Of a stretch of 64,000 nt of DNA, positions 19,407 through 28,839 are shown one piece after another (position 1 is the stretch's first letter; each line of letters starts with the position of its first letter). The DNA is from Acidobacteriota bacterium (GTDB taxonomy: Bacteria; Acidobacteriota; Blastocatellia; Pyrinomonadales; Pyrinomonadaceae). The notes beneath the pieces are model-generated. The model was not told the origin of the DNA and made no database searches. It worked only from the letters and a program-made list of their open reading frames with translations. A program made the position numbers and the translations under genes. Location of the stretch: the NCBI GenBank assembly GCA_016718135.1, contig JADKEF010000001.1, positions 245,001 to 309,000 of the forward strand, in the 5' to 3' direction.

Positions 19407-20024
19407 CTAGCGGATAGGGCTAATTGAGTTGCCACGGTTGTCGTCATTTTGGTCGGCCACGATAATCCCGGTTGCCAATACCGCAAATCCGCCAGCCACG
19501 ACCAGAGCCCATATACTGACAGCTCCAATAATCGGAAGCACGACCGTTCCTGGCTTGGGGGTGGTCTGCTGAGATCCTTTTGAACTCTCGGCATCCACGC
19601 CTTCACCAGAAATCAGGGTAACTGTTTCCCCAGTCAAGTTCTTTACGTTGACACCTTGAGGTGCATGCAGAACGGTTACCTTTCCTGCGGTCAGGTTACC
19701 CTGAGCAACGCTGGCATCACCGTCGATCGAGAAAGTTGTGTTTGGGGCAAGCTCGATCTTACCGGCTTTTCCCATATTTAGGACGACGGTTACGCCATCC
19801 GGAGTTGTGATCGTGCTCGAAGCGAACACCGTGCGGCCGCTCTTTGCGGGCTCGCCGTTGACGGTTACCGACGCACCGTCAGAATTGCCACCGGTGACGA
19901 TCAATTCACCGATAGGTTTGGTCGACGCTGCCAATGCGAACATCGACGTTGCCGAGATCATTGTAAGCAGCAGGGAAAGGGAAAGTGCCCTTTTACCAAG
20001 ACGGATAAAGTCCATATTTTTCAT
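19407..20024 (-). CDS. FecR-like secreted protein with C-terminal membrane anchor (paralogue 2)
   Basis: 205 residues; paralogue of the next gene. Signal peptide (LSLLLTMISATSMFALA), then the beta domain with GELIVTGGNSDGASVTVNGE, STITTPDGVTVVLNMGKAGK (matching the LGKLGRVEV part of its neighbour) and AGKVTVLHAPQGVNVKNLTG. A Thr/Pro linker leads to one membrane segment (ALVVAGGFAVLATGIIVA), then DQNDDNRGNS and the C-terminus ISPIR. Shared DDN...SP(V/I)R endings suggest a common fate for the tails. It lies 72 bases upstream of paralogue 1 and the two are probably co-transcribed. Confidence 0.75.
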   Translation of the reverse strand: MKNMDFIRLGKRALSLSLLLTMISATSMFALAASTKPIGELIVTGGNSDGASVTVNGEPAKSGRTVFASSTITTPDGVTVVLNMGKAGKIELAPNTTFSIDGDASVAQGNLTAGKVTVLHAPQGVNVKNLTGETVTLISGEGVDAESSKGSQQTTPKPGTVVLPIIGAVSIWALVVAGGFAVLATGIIVADQNDDNRGNSISPIR

Positions 20025-20435
20025 GTTGTATCGCCCCTGAAAGTAGGTTTAAAGACCAAACCTATCAATGTTTTACACGAATAAGTAACCGATGTCAATG
20101 AAACGCGAAGGGGATAATAGTCGGATACCCCATTTCCACGGCTTAACTTAATGACAAAGCAATGGTTTTACATTTTATAACACAATTCGGACCAGATTTA
20201 AAGTCAATTATACGAATGATAATTATCAAGTCGGCCTCATAGATCCGAATTCCAACGGGTCGGGATGTCCAGGAATCGCGTCGCTCTTTATGACGCGTCT
20301 GACCGGATAAAGGTCTGAAAATCGTCGTGCGGCCGATCGGCACTGCTCACCTTCTTTACGCACGTTGCCCATGGCATTGATTTTTGTTCTAATTTGCTCA
20401 GTTCAGATCCATTTTTTATTCGGGAGAAAGTTGTA
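20025..20435. other. Intergenic region between divergent genes, no gene seen
   Basis: About 410 bases between the divergently transcribed FecR-like and sugar-binding protein genes. It is more AT-rich than its surroundings, particularly 20150-20230, and must hold both promoters. I see no RNA gene, long palindrome or conserved motif. Confidence 0.5.
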
Positions 20436-21473
20436 ATGAAGTTTAAGTTTTTATTCGTTTTGCTGGCGGTCACGTTACTCGGGGCCTGTGCAGGTGAGCC
20501 AAAAGAGAAGCGTATCAAGATCGGGTTTGCGATGGATACGCTAAAAGAAGAGCGGTGGCAGCGTGATCATGACGCCTTTAAGGCTCATTGCGAGAAGATG
20601 AATGTCCAGTGCATCATCACTGTCGCCGACAACAAGGCCGACAAGCAGGCGAATGATGTTGACAACTTACTAACACAAGGAATAGATGTTCTAGTCATCG
20701 CCCCGCACGATGCGACACAAGCTGCATCAATGGTCGATAAGGCCAAAAAGCAGAATGTGCCCGTCATTAGCTACGACCGCCTGATCAATTCTGACAAGAT
20801 CGATCTTTATATCTCGCACCAGGTGCCGGTGATCGGCAGCAAGATCGCTGAGTATGCTCTCAAGGCTGTGCCAAAGGGCAACTATGTAATGGTCTACGGA
20901 GCCTCGACCGACAATAACGCGGTCATCATGAAAAAAGCTCAGCTTGACGTTCTGCAACCTGCCATCGATAGAAAGGACATTACAATTGTCGCGGATAACT
21001 TCATCACGGATTGGAAGCCCGAAGAGGCGATGAAGATGGCGGAGAACGCATTGACCAAGAACAATGATAATGTCCAAGCGTTTGTTGTTTCGAACGACGG
21101 TATGGCCGGCGGCGTGGCGTCAGCGATCAAAAATCGCAATCTCACCGGTAAGATAATTGTCACGGGTCAAGACGCAGCTCTCGACGCCCTTCAGCGTATC
21201 GCGGAGGGATCTCAGTCGATGACCGTTTACAAACCGATCATTCCGCTTGCGAGTGCCGCAGTCGATGCCGCGATCAAACTTGCGAAAAAGGAAAAGCTCG
21301 ACACAAAACCATTCATGAACGACGTCATGAAAAAAGAAGTCCCGTCGATCCTCCTCGAGGTCACGACCGTCGAAAAGGCAAATCTAGTCGACACTGTCAT
21401 CAAAGATGGTTTTGCCAAATTTGATGATGTATTTAAGAATGTTCCGGAGTCAGACCGTCCGAAAAAACCTTAA
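20436..21473 (+). CDS. Periplasmic sugar-binding lipoprotein (XylF/RbsB type)
   Basis: About 345 residues. The lipobox is LLGAC at about residue 17, followed by a type I periplasmic-binding fold: KIGFAMDTLKEERWQRDHDA, DVLVIAPHDATQAASMVDKA, NVPVISYDRLINSDKIDLYI, YGASTDNNA and GKIIVTGQDAALDALQRIAE. This matches xylose/ribose-type ABC sugar-binding proteins. ATG 20436 has GGGAGA at normal spacing. The ABC ATPase and permease that would normally accompany it are not in the window. The ROK kinase gene starts three bases after its stop, so sugar capture and phosphorylation are probably co-expressed. Confidence 0.88.
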   Translation: MKFKFLFVLLAVTLLGACAGEPKEKRIKIGFAMDTLKEERWQRDHDAFKAHCEKMNVQCIITVADNKADKQANDVDNLLTQGIDVLVIAPHDATQAASMVDKAKKQNVPVISYDRLINSDKIDLYISHQVPVIGSKIAEYALKAVPKGNYVMVYGASTDNNAVIMKKAQLDVLQPAIDRKDITIVADNFITDWKPEEAMKMAENALTKNNDNVQAFVVSNDGMAGGVASAIKNRNLTGKIIVTGQDAALDALQRIAEGSQSMTVYKPIIPLASAAVDAAIKLAKKEKLDTKPFMNDVMKKEVPSILLEVTTVEKANLVDTVIKDGFAKFDDVFKNVPESDRPKKP

Positions 21474-21476
21474 TTA

Positions 21477-22394
21477 ATGAGCGACCTAATTCTGGCTGCC
21501 GATCTCGGCGGCACCAATCTGCGGATGGCTGCCGTCGATAGCGTCGGCCATCCGCATAATATTACCAAGCGGCCCGTCCCTAAGGGCGTCTCGCCAGCCG
21601 GGTTGATCGATCTGGTGGAAGAGATGTCGAGCCTTTGCTGTGACGGACTCCACGGAGAGGTCCGTGCTCTTGGTTTCACAGCTCCGTCGCCGATACAGCT
21701 GGATTTCGACGGTGTTCTTACCAAACTCCCAAACCTCGGCTCGGTCACGGGCATGAACTTCAAACGTGACCTCGAAGATCTTTTCAAGCTACCAGTATTT
21801 ATGGAGAACGACGCGACGGCGGCCGCGATCGGAGAAAATTGGATCGGAGCTTCGCGAGATGTGCAGAATTCAGTTTGCGTAACACTCGGCACGGGCATCG
21901 GCGGCGGCATTATTATTAATGGTGAACCGCTCCGCGGCCCCGACGGCATCGGTGGCGAGATCGGCCATATAACCGTGGAACCCAACGGCCGCCCATGCAA
22001 ATGCGGAAGTATTGGTTGCATCGAGGAATACGCATCTGCGACTGCGATCACACGCATGGCCGTCGAATTCGGTATGAATGTCGCAAATGCGGGCGAGGTT
22101 TATGAGGCATGGCAGACAGGCGATGAAAAGGCGGAATCTGTTTTCGCATCGATGGGTCGATACCTCGGGATCACCCTCGCCGGTTTGGCCAATGCTCTAA
22201 ACCCCGAGATGTTAGTTATTTGCGGCGGTGTGACCGCCGGTTGGGACGCCTTTTCTCATCATGTTACCGCCGAGATTGAAAAACGTGCCTACCCGGCTGC
22301 GGCCAAACGGGCGGTGGTCGCTCGGTGTGGACTTGGGGACAACGCGGGCATTATTGGGGCCGCTCGATCGGCTTTTCTTCGCGGCTCGATTTGA
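21477..22394 (+). CDS. ROK family glucokinase
   Basis: 305-residue sugar kinase. N-terminal ATP phosphate motif LAADLGGTNLRMAAVD, substrate-binding EN-D in FMENDATAAAIGENW, GTGIGGGIIINGEP, and the ROK zinc motif seen as GEIGHITVEPNGRPCKCGSI with CIEEYASA. All expected key residues are present (Asp of END, and the CxCGxxGCxE zinc site). It most likely phosphorylates glucose or a related hexose. It follows the sugar-binding lipoprotein gene after three bases. Confidence 0.93.
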   Translation: MSDLILAADLGGTNLRMAAVDSVGHPHNITKRPVPKGVSPAGLIDLVEEMSSLCCDGLHGEVRALGFTAPSPIQLDFDGVLTKLPNLGSVTGMNFKRDLEDLFKLPVFMENDATAAAIGENWIGASRDVQNSVCVTLGTGIGGGIIINGEPLRGPDGIGGEIGHITVEPNGRPCKCGSIGCIEEYASATAITRMAVEFGMNVANAGEVYEAWQTGDEKAESVFASMGRYLGITLAGLANALNPEMLVICGGVTAGWDAFSHHVTAEIEKRAYPAAAKRAVVARCGLGDNAGIIGAARSAFLRGSI

Positions 22395-22455
22395 GTTGCA
22401 CCTGTAACACCTTTTGGTTATACTGTTTGTTTGCTGAAGCGAGTGGAATCGTGAC

Positions 22456-22482
22456 GAGTGGGTTTCGCACCCGCTTTTTTAT
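22456..22482 (+). terminator. Terminator ahead of rimP
   Basis: AGTGGGT pairs with ACCCGCT (one G-U pair) around a five-base loop and is followed by TTTTTTAT. It lies 60 bases after the glucokinase gene and about 15 bases before rimP, so it could end the upstream unit or attenuate the rimP-nusA operon. Confidence 0.65.
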
Positions 22483-22497
22483 TTGGTACGGGAAATA

Positions 22498-22980
22498 ATG
22501 AACGGTTCATCGATTGCAGACAGGGTCAGGCAGATAGCGGCCGCAGTGGCGAAAGACAGCGGCATCGAGCTTGTACATATTGAGATCGCGGGGACGAAGC
22601 GGGACGCGGTGCTCCGCATATATATTGACAAGGAAGGCGGAGTGACGCTCGACGATTGCGGCAATATCTCGCGAAAGATCGAGGAAGTGCTCGATGCTGA
22701 GGATTTTATTCCGTCGCGGTATGTGCTCGAGGTTTCGTCGCCAGGCATTGAACGCCAGCTTTATTCGCTGGCAGATTTCGTTAAGTTCACGGGCCATCTG
22801 GTCAAGGTGAAGACGAAAGACGAGATCGACGGTCAGAAGACATTTGTGGGGCCGATCACTTCGGTCGAAGGCGAGACCATTACGGTCGATGACCGGACGA
22901 AGGGAATTGTGAGTTTCGAATACTCAGGTGTTGATAAGGCGAATTTGAAGATCGATCTGGCGAAAGAGTTTGGCCGCTAG
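22498..22980 (+). CDS. rimP: Ribosome maturation factor RimP
   Basis: 160 residues, the usual size. RimP marks include IELVHIEIAGTKRDAVLRIY, DKEGGVTLDDCGNISRKIEE and YVLEVSSPGIERQLYSLADF, followed by the SH3-like C-terminal domain. It assists assembly of the 30S subunit. ATG 22498 was chosen with GGGA eight bases upstream. It is the first gene of the classical rimP-nusA-infB-rbfA order. Confidence 0.95.
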   Translation: MNGSSIADRVRQIAAAVAKDSGIELVHIEIAGTKRDAVLRIYIDKEGGVTLDDCGNISRKIEEVLDAEDFIPSRYVLEVSSPGIERQLYSLADFVKFTGHLVKVKTKDEIDGQKTFVGPITSVEGETITVDDRTKGIVSFEYSGVDKANLKIDLAKEFGR

Positions 22981-22995
22981 ATCAGTGGAAAAGAT

Positions 22996-24510
22996 ATGAC
23001 ATCATCAATCGGACAGAGCATAGAGATCTTATGTAATGAGCAGGGCCTCGACCGTGAAATGGTCATCGAGGCAATGAAGGACGCGGTGCGCGCCGCTGCT
23101 CGTAAGCAATTTAAGGATAAGACCGGTGATTTTGTTCAGGTCGACTGGAACAACGAAGAAGGCATCGTCGAGATCTCGGCACAGAAAACGGTTGTCGAAG
23201 TGGTCGAGGATCCGCTCGCTGAGCTCTCGCTAACTGATGCGATCGAGCTCGCCGGTGACGAGATCGAGATCGGCGATATGCTCTTGCTGCCGCTGCCCAC
23301 CGAGGAACTAGGACGAATCGCGGCGCAGACCGCGAAGCAGAGCCTTGTACAGAAAGTCCGTGAGGCAATTCGTGAGAAAGTTTACGAAGAGTACATTGAC
23401 CGCAAGGGCGAACTGATCAACGGTACCGTCAAGCGTTTCGAGCGCGGTGACATGATCATCGATCTTGGCAACAATCTCGAGGCCATCGTGCCGAAGTTCG
23501 AACAGTCACGCGGCGAGATGTGGAACCAAGGCGAACGCATTCGCGTCGCCATCGTCGATGTTTCGAGGGAACAGAAAGGCCAGCAGATCCGTTGTTCGAG
23601 AGCCTCGTCCGAATTGCTCAAGCGTCTCTTTGAGATGGAAGTTCCGGAGATCTACGACGAAACGGTTGTTATCAAATCGGCAGTCCGTGAACCCGGTGAC
23701 CGTGCAAAGATCGCGGTTACATCCAACGAAAAGGATGTCGATCCGGTCGGAGCATGTGTCGGTATGAAGGGGTCGCGTGTTCAGGCTATCATCAAGGAAC
23801 TTCGCGGCGAGAAGATCGATATTATTGAGTGGTCGGAAGAGCCGTCGGTCTTTGCGGCGAATGCACTTTCCCCGGCCAAGGTTTCGCAGGTTCGGATTAC
23901 GGATATCAACAACCGTTTGATGGAAGTGATCGTTGGCGAAGATCAATTGAGCCTAGCGATCGGTAAGAAGGGACAGAATGTCCGCCTCGCGACGCGTCTC
24001 GTCGGCTGGGAGATCAAGATCGTCAGCGAAGAGCTGCTCAAGCAGGAAATTGCTAAGCAGATGGGCAAAATGATGGCGTCCGGAGCACCCGTGCCGATCG
24101 CCGCCCTCGAGGTTGTTTCCTCGGGCCAAGCTGAAACGCTGGCTGAAAAGGGCGTCGAAGACGTCGAGGCGTTGGCGGCGATGTCGATCGACGATCTCGT
24201 CGATTCTCTCGACATCAGCATGGACGAGGCCGAGTCGGTCAAGGCTTCGGCAATGGCAATCGTTGAGGCAAAGAATGCAGAGGTCGGCGGCAAGAAGGAA
24301 GACGAGGCAGTAGCCGAAACTCCGGTAGAACCTACTGGGGATGTGGCTACTGACGCGACCGAAGAAGTGGTCGCCGCAGACGTCGAAGAGGCTGTCGACG
24401 CAGACGCAGACGCAGACGCAGACGCTGAAGTTGAAGCAGAGACCGAGCAAGCAGAAGATGCCACTGAGGCGGAATCGACCGAGACGGTTGAAACCGAAGA
24501 GGCAAAATAA
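22996..24510 (+). CDS. nusA: Transcription termination/antitermination protein NusA
   Basis: 504 residues. The N-terminal RNA polymerase-binding domain (about 1-125), S1 domain (GELINGTVKRFERGDMIIDL), and KH1/KH2 domains (DPVGACVGMKGSRVQAIIKE, VGEDQLSLAIGKKGQNVRLA) are all recognisable. After the KH region there is a helix-hairpin-helix-like unit (AEKGVEDVEALAAMSIDDLV), then an unusually acidic tail of about 75 residues that contains a run of DA repeats encoded by tandem GCAGAC hexamers. It sits 15 bases after rimP. The ylxR and ribosomal L7Ae-like genes often found between nusA and infB are absent. Confidence 0.96.
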   Translation: MTSSIGQSIEILCNEQGLDREMVIEAMKDAVRAAARKQFKDKTGDFVQVDWNNEEGIVEISAQKTVVEVVEDPLAELSLTDAIELAGDEIEIGDMLLLPLPTEELGRIAAQTAKQSLVQKVREAIREKVYEEYIDRKGELINGTVKRFERGDMIIDLGNNLEAIVPKFEQSRGEMWNQGERIRVAIVDVSREQKGQQIRCSRASSELLKRLFEMEVPEIYDETVVIKSAVREPGDRAKIAVTSNEKDVDPVGACVGMKGSRVQAIIKELRGEKIDIIEWSEEPSVFAANALSPAKVSQVRITDINNRLMEVIVGEDQLSLAIGKKGQNVRLATRLVGWEIKIVSEELLKQEIAKQMGKMMASGAPVPIAALEVVSSGQAETLAEKGVEDVEALAAMSIDDLVDSLDISMDEAESVKASAMAIVEAKNAEVGGKKEDEAVAETPVEPTGDVATDATEEVVAADVEEAVDADADADADAEVEAETEQAEDATEAESTETVETEEAK

Positions 24511-24584
24511 CGGCCTGAGGTCGTTGCCCCGTCTGTTTTTTTCAGGAAGTTTGGTTTTCGGTATTGGTTGGATCAAGTTTAAGT

Positions 24585-27326
24585 ATGGCGATTGGTAAGA
24601 GCATAAGAATCTACGATCTTGCACGCGAGTTGAAACAAGATACAAAGCGCGTGATGGAAGATCTGCGGCGTGAGGGTGCTGACGTAAGCGTCGCGTCCAA
24701 CAGCGTCCCGTTTGAGATCGCCGAAAAGGTTCGCAGTAAGTATTTCCCGAAAACTGAGATCGCACCAAAACGAGCGATCAAGGTAATTAAGGCTGCCGCG
24801 AAACCGGCGGACGAGGTCGCAGAGGTCGCCGAAGAAGTCATAGCGGCTCCGGCTGAGCCCGCGCCTGCAACTGAAGCTCCGACAAAACGGGTTCGGGCTG
24901 CGGAAGAAGTTCCTTCCAAGGTCAAGAAACTCTCTTTGAAAGAGGTAGCTGCACCTGAGCCAATAGCCGAAACACCTCCGCCGCCAGCTCCTGTCGAAGC
25001 GACACCGGCGGCACCAGCGACTACCGTTAAGAAGGTTCTCAAACTCAAGGCGACCGAGACGCCGGTCGCAGAAGAACCTGCGGCTGAGATAGGCGGAGAG
25101 ACGACGGTCGAAGCTTCGGCCGACGAAACACCTGTAGCCGAAACTCCGCCAGCGACACCTGAACCGGAAGCTCCGACGGGGACCCGGATCAAACGGATGA
25201 CACTATCGGCTGAGGCTCTCAAGAAGGGTATCAAAGCTGGTGACCGCGTTGTGTCCGACGCTCCGACCCGCACCGGCAGCCTAGTCCAGGATCGTGGGCG
25301 TCCGGGTGCTCCGGGCCAGTTCCGCGGTACGCCGGGCGAGAATGCTGCGCCGCAGATGACCTACACGCCGCCGGCTGATAGCCGTCGCCGTCCGGGTCGT
25401 GGCGGAGGCCGCAAGGGACGTCCAGGCGATGACAAGACGGGCCGCTTTGGCGATCGTGACGATGCGCCACAGAAACGTACGATCGAGGAGAGAATTCTCG
25501 ATCAGGTCGGCAAGGTCGACAATACTAATCTCAAGGCAATTCGCCTTACTGAAGGTGCTACGGTGCGCGAATTCGCCGAGGCCCTCAGCATCACGCCGCG
25601 TGACATCGTGCAGTTGCTGATCCAGCGCAAAGTATTTGCGACGCTCAATCAGCCGATCGGCGAGAAGATGGCCAAGGAAATGGCCGCTAATTATGGTATC
25701 GACCTGAGCTTCGTGCCGTTCGAGGAAATGGTCATCGAGCAGGAATTCGAAGAGCTCATCGCGGCTGATGCCGATGACGTCGAATTGCCACGTGCTCCGG
25801 TTGTAACCGTAATGGGCCACGTTGACCACGGTAAAACCTCACTTCTCGACGCGATCCGTTCGGACAATGTCGCCGAGGGCGAAGCCGGCGGAATCACGCA
25901 GCACATCGGTGCGTACAGCGTCATGGTCCCGAATTCGGACAATCCCGACGAACCGCGTCGCGTAGTATTCCTCGATACACCGGGCCACGAAGCATTTACC
26001 ATGATGCGTGCCCGAGGTGCCAAGGCCACAGATATAGTGATCCTCGTAGTCGCAGCAGATGACGGCGTCATGCCGCAGACGATCGAGGCAGTCGAGCATT
26101 CGAAAGCCGCAGGCGTTCCGATCATTGTTGCTATCAATAAGATCGACAAGCCTGGCACTAACATCGACAACGTCAAGAATGGTTTGGCAGCACTTGGTTT
26201 GCAGCCGACGGAATGGGGCGGCGAGACCGAGATGGTCGAAGTTTCAGCTAAACAGCGAACAAACCTCGACACATTGCTCGAAACAGTTCTGCTTCAGGCC
26301 GATATTCTCGCCCTGAAAGCCAGCCCGACGCGTCGTGCGTCCGGCGTCGTTCTCGAAGCCAGATTGGACAAAGGCCGTGGTGCTGTCGCGACGGCGTTGG
26401 TCCAACAGGGCACACTGCGAGTCGGCGATCCGTTCATCGTTGGACAGTTCTCGGGCAAGATCAGAGCGATGTTCTCGGATCGCGGCACATCTGTGACCGA
26501 GGCTTTGCCGGCGACGCCGGTCGAGATCCTTGGATTGCAAGGCGTTCCCGGAGCCGGCGACACTTTCCAGGTTGTAGCGGATGTGGAAAGAGCTCAGGAA
26601 ATCGCTCAGCAGCGTCAAATGCACGCTCGTCAATCTGCGATGCTCAAGACCACCAAGCGTGGTATCGAGTCGCTCGGTATGGCTGAGGTCAAGGAACTTC
26701 TTGTCATTCTCAAGGCCGACGTACAAGGCTCGGTCGAGGTTCTCAAGGGAACGCTCGAGAAGCTTTCGACCGAAAAGGTCAAGGTTCGCGTCATTCGTGC
26801 CGGCGTCGGAGCGATCGCCGAGTCGGATGTATTGCTTGCTTCGGCAACTCAGGCTGACAACAAACAGACCGCCGTTGTCATTATTGGATTTAACGTTCGT
26901 CCCGAGGCTCGCGTTGCCGATATCGCCCGTCACGAAGACGTTGATATTCGACTCCACTCGATCATTTACAAGGTCGAAGAAGAGATCACAGCCGCGATGA
27001 TCGGAATGCTCGATGCGATCGAGAAAGAAACGATCCTCGGCAAGGCACTGGTTCAGGAAACCTTCAAGGTCTCGCGTATCGGTACAATTGCCGGTTGTCG
27101 AGTTCTCGAAGGCGTCATTCGCCGCCAAGCCAAGGCTCGCCTCATCCGCGATGGCGTTGTGATCTGGGAAGGCGATATCGCCGCCTTGAAACGCTTCAAG
27201 GACGACACGAACGAGGTGAAGACAGGCTTCGAATGCGGTATCAGCCTTGTTAACTTTAACGACATCAAGATCGAGGACGAGATCGAGGCGTTTATCATCG
27301 AGAAGTTCGCGGCAACGGAATTGTAG
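24585..27326 (+). CDS. infB: Translation initiation factor IF-2
   Basis: 913 residues. The N-terminal IF2_N domain ([20 protein letters not shown]), a long Ala/Pro/Glu-rich linker (about residues 60-240), a second N-domain ([20 protein letters not shown]) and the GTPase core follow in order. G motifs: GHVDHGKT at residues 411-418, DTPGHE, NKIDKPG and VSAK; the C-terminal domains end at [13 protein letters not shown]. It delivers initiator tRNA to the 30S subunit. ATG 24585 was chosen as the conserved [11 protein letters not shown] start. The Gly/Arg-rich segment at about 250-300 is a basic linker. Confidence 0.97.
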   Translation: MAIGKSIRIYDLARELKQDTKRVMEDLRREGADVSVASNSVPFEIAEKVRSKYFPKTEIAPKRAIKVIKAAAKPADEVAEVAEEVIAAPAEPAPATEAPTKRVRAAEEVPSKVKKLSLKEVAAPEPIAETPPPPAPVEATPAAPATTVKKVLKLKATETPVAEEPAAEIGGETTVEASADETPVAETPPATPEPEAPTGTRIKRMTLSAEALKKGIKAGDRVVSDAPTRTGSLVQDRGRPGAPGQFRGTPGENAAPQMTYTPPADSRRRPGRGGGRKGRPGDDKTGRFGDRDDAPQKRTIEERILDQVGKVDNTNLKAIRLTEGATVREFAEALSITPRDIVQLLIQRKVFATLNQPIGEKMAKEMAANYGIDLSFVPFEEMVIEQEFEELIAADADDVELPRAPVVTVMGHVDHGKTSLLDAIRSDNVAEGEAGGITQHIGAYSVMVPNSDNPDEPRRVVFLDTPGHEAFTMMRARGAKATDIVILVVAADDGVMPQTIEAVEHSKAAGVPIIVAINKIDKPGTNIDNVKNGLAALGLQPTEWGGETEMVEVSAKQRTNLDTLLETVLLQADILALKASPTRRASGVVLEARLDKGRGAVATALVQQGTLRVGDPFIVGQFSGKIRAMFSDRGTSVTEALPATPVEILGLQGVPGAGDTFQVVADVERAQEIAQQRQMHARQSAMLKTTKRGIESLGMAEVKELLVILKADVQGSVEVLKGTLEKLSTEKVKVRVIRAGVGAIAESDVLLASATQADNKQTAVVIIGFNVRPEARVADIARHEDVDIRLHSIIYKVEEEITAAMIGMLDAIEKETILGKALVQETFKVSRIGTIAGCRVLEGVIRRQAKARLIRDGVVIWEGDIAALKRFKDDTNEVKTGFECGISLVNFNDIKIEDEIEAFIIEKFAATEL

Positions 27327-27327
27327 T

Positions 27328-27696
27328 ATGCGTCGTCCGGAGCGTTTAGCCGAAGGTTTGAAAGTACAGATCGCTGAGGTGGTCGGGTTTGAATTGACCG
27401 ACCCGCGGCTTGAGTCGGTCGTTGTCACGGACGTGACAGTTTCCGACGATCTGCGAGATGCGAAAGTCTTTTGCTTCATTACAGGAAGCGAAGAGGACAT
27501 CTCAAAGGCGCTGAAAGCATTGAGAAATGCATCGACATTCGTCCGCCAACAGGTGGCGATGAATCTCGATTTGCGGCACGCTCCGCATTTACATTTTGTA
27601 CGTGATACCGCCGAGGAAAACGCCTCCCGTGTCACCGAGATCCTAAGCGGTCTCGATATTAGAGAAGAAGTTGAAGAGGAAAATAGTGATATGTGA
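27328..27696 (+). CDS. rbfA: Ribosome-binding factor A
   Basis: 122 residues. RbfA features: MRRPERLAEGLKVQIAEVVG, LTDPRLESVVVTDVTVSDDL, DAKVFCFI and the helical LRNASTFVRQQVAMNLDLRH followed by LHFVRD. It helps 16S rRNA 5'-end maturation. ATG 27328 lies one base after the infB stop. Confidence 0.95.
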   Translation: MRRPERLAEGLKVQIAEVVGFELTDPRLESVVVTDVTVSDDLRDAKVFCFITGSEEDISKALKALRNASTFVRQQVAMNLDLRHAPHLHFVRDTAEENASRVTEILSGLDIREEVEEENSDM

Positions 27697-27764
27697 TAAG
27701 TGATTAGTGATGAGTTTAGAAGGTGTTTCTGACACTCATCATTCATCACTCATCACTCATCGCT
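27684..27764. repeat. Intergenic imperfect palindrome (GTGAT/ATCAC words)
   Basis: Left part holds repeated GTGATAAGTGATTAGTGATG and the right part repeated CATCATTCATCACTCATCAC; they are roughly inverted copies around a short GAAGGTGTTTCTGACAC centre. It fills almost the whole gap between rbfA and nrnA. It is one of several small palindromes of this construction in the window. Confidence 0.6.
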
Positions 27765-27774
27765 TGTACAACTA

Positions 27775-28737
27775 GTGTTAAGCCAAGTAGTAGAGTTAAT
27801 TGAAAACAAGAACGTCTTCGCGATCACGACGCACATCAAGCCCGATGGCGATGGAGTCGGATCGTCGCTCGGACTTTGCTGGCTGCTCCGCAGTTTAGGC
27901 AAAGAGGCCGAGGTTATCGTTCACGGCGATGTTCCGCCGGCGTATCGCAGTCTGCCGGGAGCGGACGAGATCCGCGACGTCAGGTACGTCAACGGCAAAT
28001 ACGACGCAGTTTTTGTTATCGAATGTAGCGACCTCAGCCGCCCCGGCATTGACGGTCTCGAAAATCAGTTCACCGTAAACATCGATCACCACGCAACGAG
28101 CGAACATTTCGGGACGATCAACTGGATCGACTCGACCGCATCCGCCGTCGGCGAAATGATCTACAACCTTTGCAAAGCCATCGGCGGCCGCATCACCAAA
28201 GAGATCGCCGAATGCGTGTATTTAGCACTCGTCACGGACACAGGGTCATTTCATTTTCCGAACACATCTGACCGCACGCTCAAGGTTGCTTCCGAACTTA
28301 TAAAAGCAGGGGCGAGGCCCGCGAAGATCGGCGAGGCTGTTTACAATAATTACCCATGGTCACGGATCGAACTGATGCGACAGGTCCTCGGAACCGTCAA
28401 ACGCGATGAGACCGGCCGCATCGCGATGATGCGGCAAACGCTCGCAATGCGCGAGTCGGCTGAGGCGATCGATGGCGATAATAATGGATTTGTAAACATC
28501 CCGCTCGCTGCGAAGGACGTTCAGGCCGTTGTCTACATGCGGGAGATCGGCCCCGATCAGTTTCGTGCGAGCCTCCGCTCCAAAGGCGATATCAACGTCG
28601 CAAAAGTAGCCGAAAAATTCGGCGGCGGCGGCCACAAGAATGCGTCGGGCCTAAGCATCCACGGGAACTGGGACGAGAAAGAGCGAGAGATCGTAGCCGC
28701 GTTGTTCGAAGCTATTGAACTCAACGGCTCTCTCTAA
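27775..28737 (+). CDS. nrnA: Bifunctional oligoribonuclease / PAP phosphatase (NrnA-like, DHH family)
   Basis: 320 residues with DHH and DHHA1 domains. Motifs I-IV: THIKPDGDGVGSSLGLCWLL, YDAVFVIECSDLSRPGI, NIDHHATSEHFGTINWIDST and VTDTGSFHFPNT; the C-terminal DHHA1 has GGGGHKNASGLSI. These are the Mn2+-binding residues of nanoRNases, which degrade 2-5-mer RNAs and pAp. The start is GTG 27775. Placement after rbfA follows the common gene order. Confidence 0.92.
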   Translation: MLSQVVELIENKNVFAITTHIKPDGDGVGSSLGLCWLLRSLGKEAEVIVHGDVPPAYRSLPGADEIRDVRYVNGKYDAVFVIECSDLSRPGIDGLENQFTVNIDHHATSEHFGTINWIDSTASAVGEMIYNLCKAIGGRITKEIAECVYLALVTDTGSFHFPNTSDRTLKVASELIKAGARPAKIGEAVYNNYPWSRIELMRQVLGTVKRDETGRIAMMRQTLAMRESAEAIDGDNNGFVNIPLAAKDVQAVVYMREIGPDQFRASLRSKGDINVAKVAEKFGGGGHKNASGLSIHGNWDEKEREIVAALFEAIELNGSL

Positions 28738-28752
28738 CCGTTTTTTTTCGCT

Positions 28753-28839
28753 CCTTTCGCGTATTTCGCGGTAAAACTTCTTAATGTCCGAAAAACGATA
28801 TAAATGGAGACGCGATGATTATCGCGAAAGCACGAAAGG
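28753..28839. repeat. Inverted repeat at the cobO start
   Basis: CCTTTCGCGTATTTCGCG at 28753-28770 is matched in reverse by CGCGAAAGCACGAAAGG at 28823-28839. The right arm lies inside the first codons of the adenosyltransferase gene (DDYRESTKG), so the match may be partly coincidental. The left arm resembles other word-repeat palindromes in the window. Confidence 0.4.

Noticed and set aside
26244..27749. A 501-codon open frame opposite infB and rbfA
   Set aside because: Antisense shadow of two certain genes, with no domain sense.
28753..28839. Inverted repeat at cobO as a mobile palindrome
   Set aside because: The right arm encodes residues that look native to the protein, so part of the match may be chance; kept only as a low-confidence repeat.
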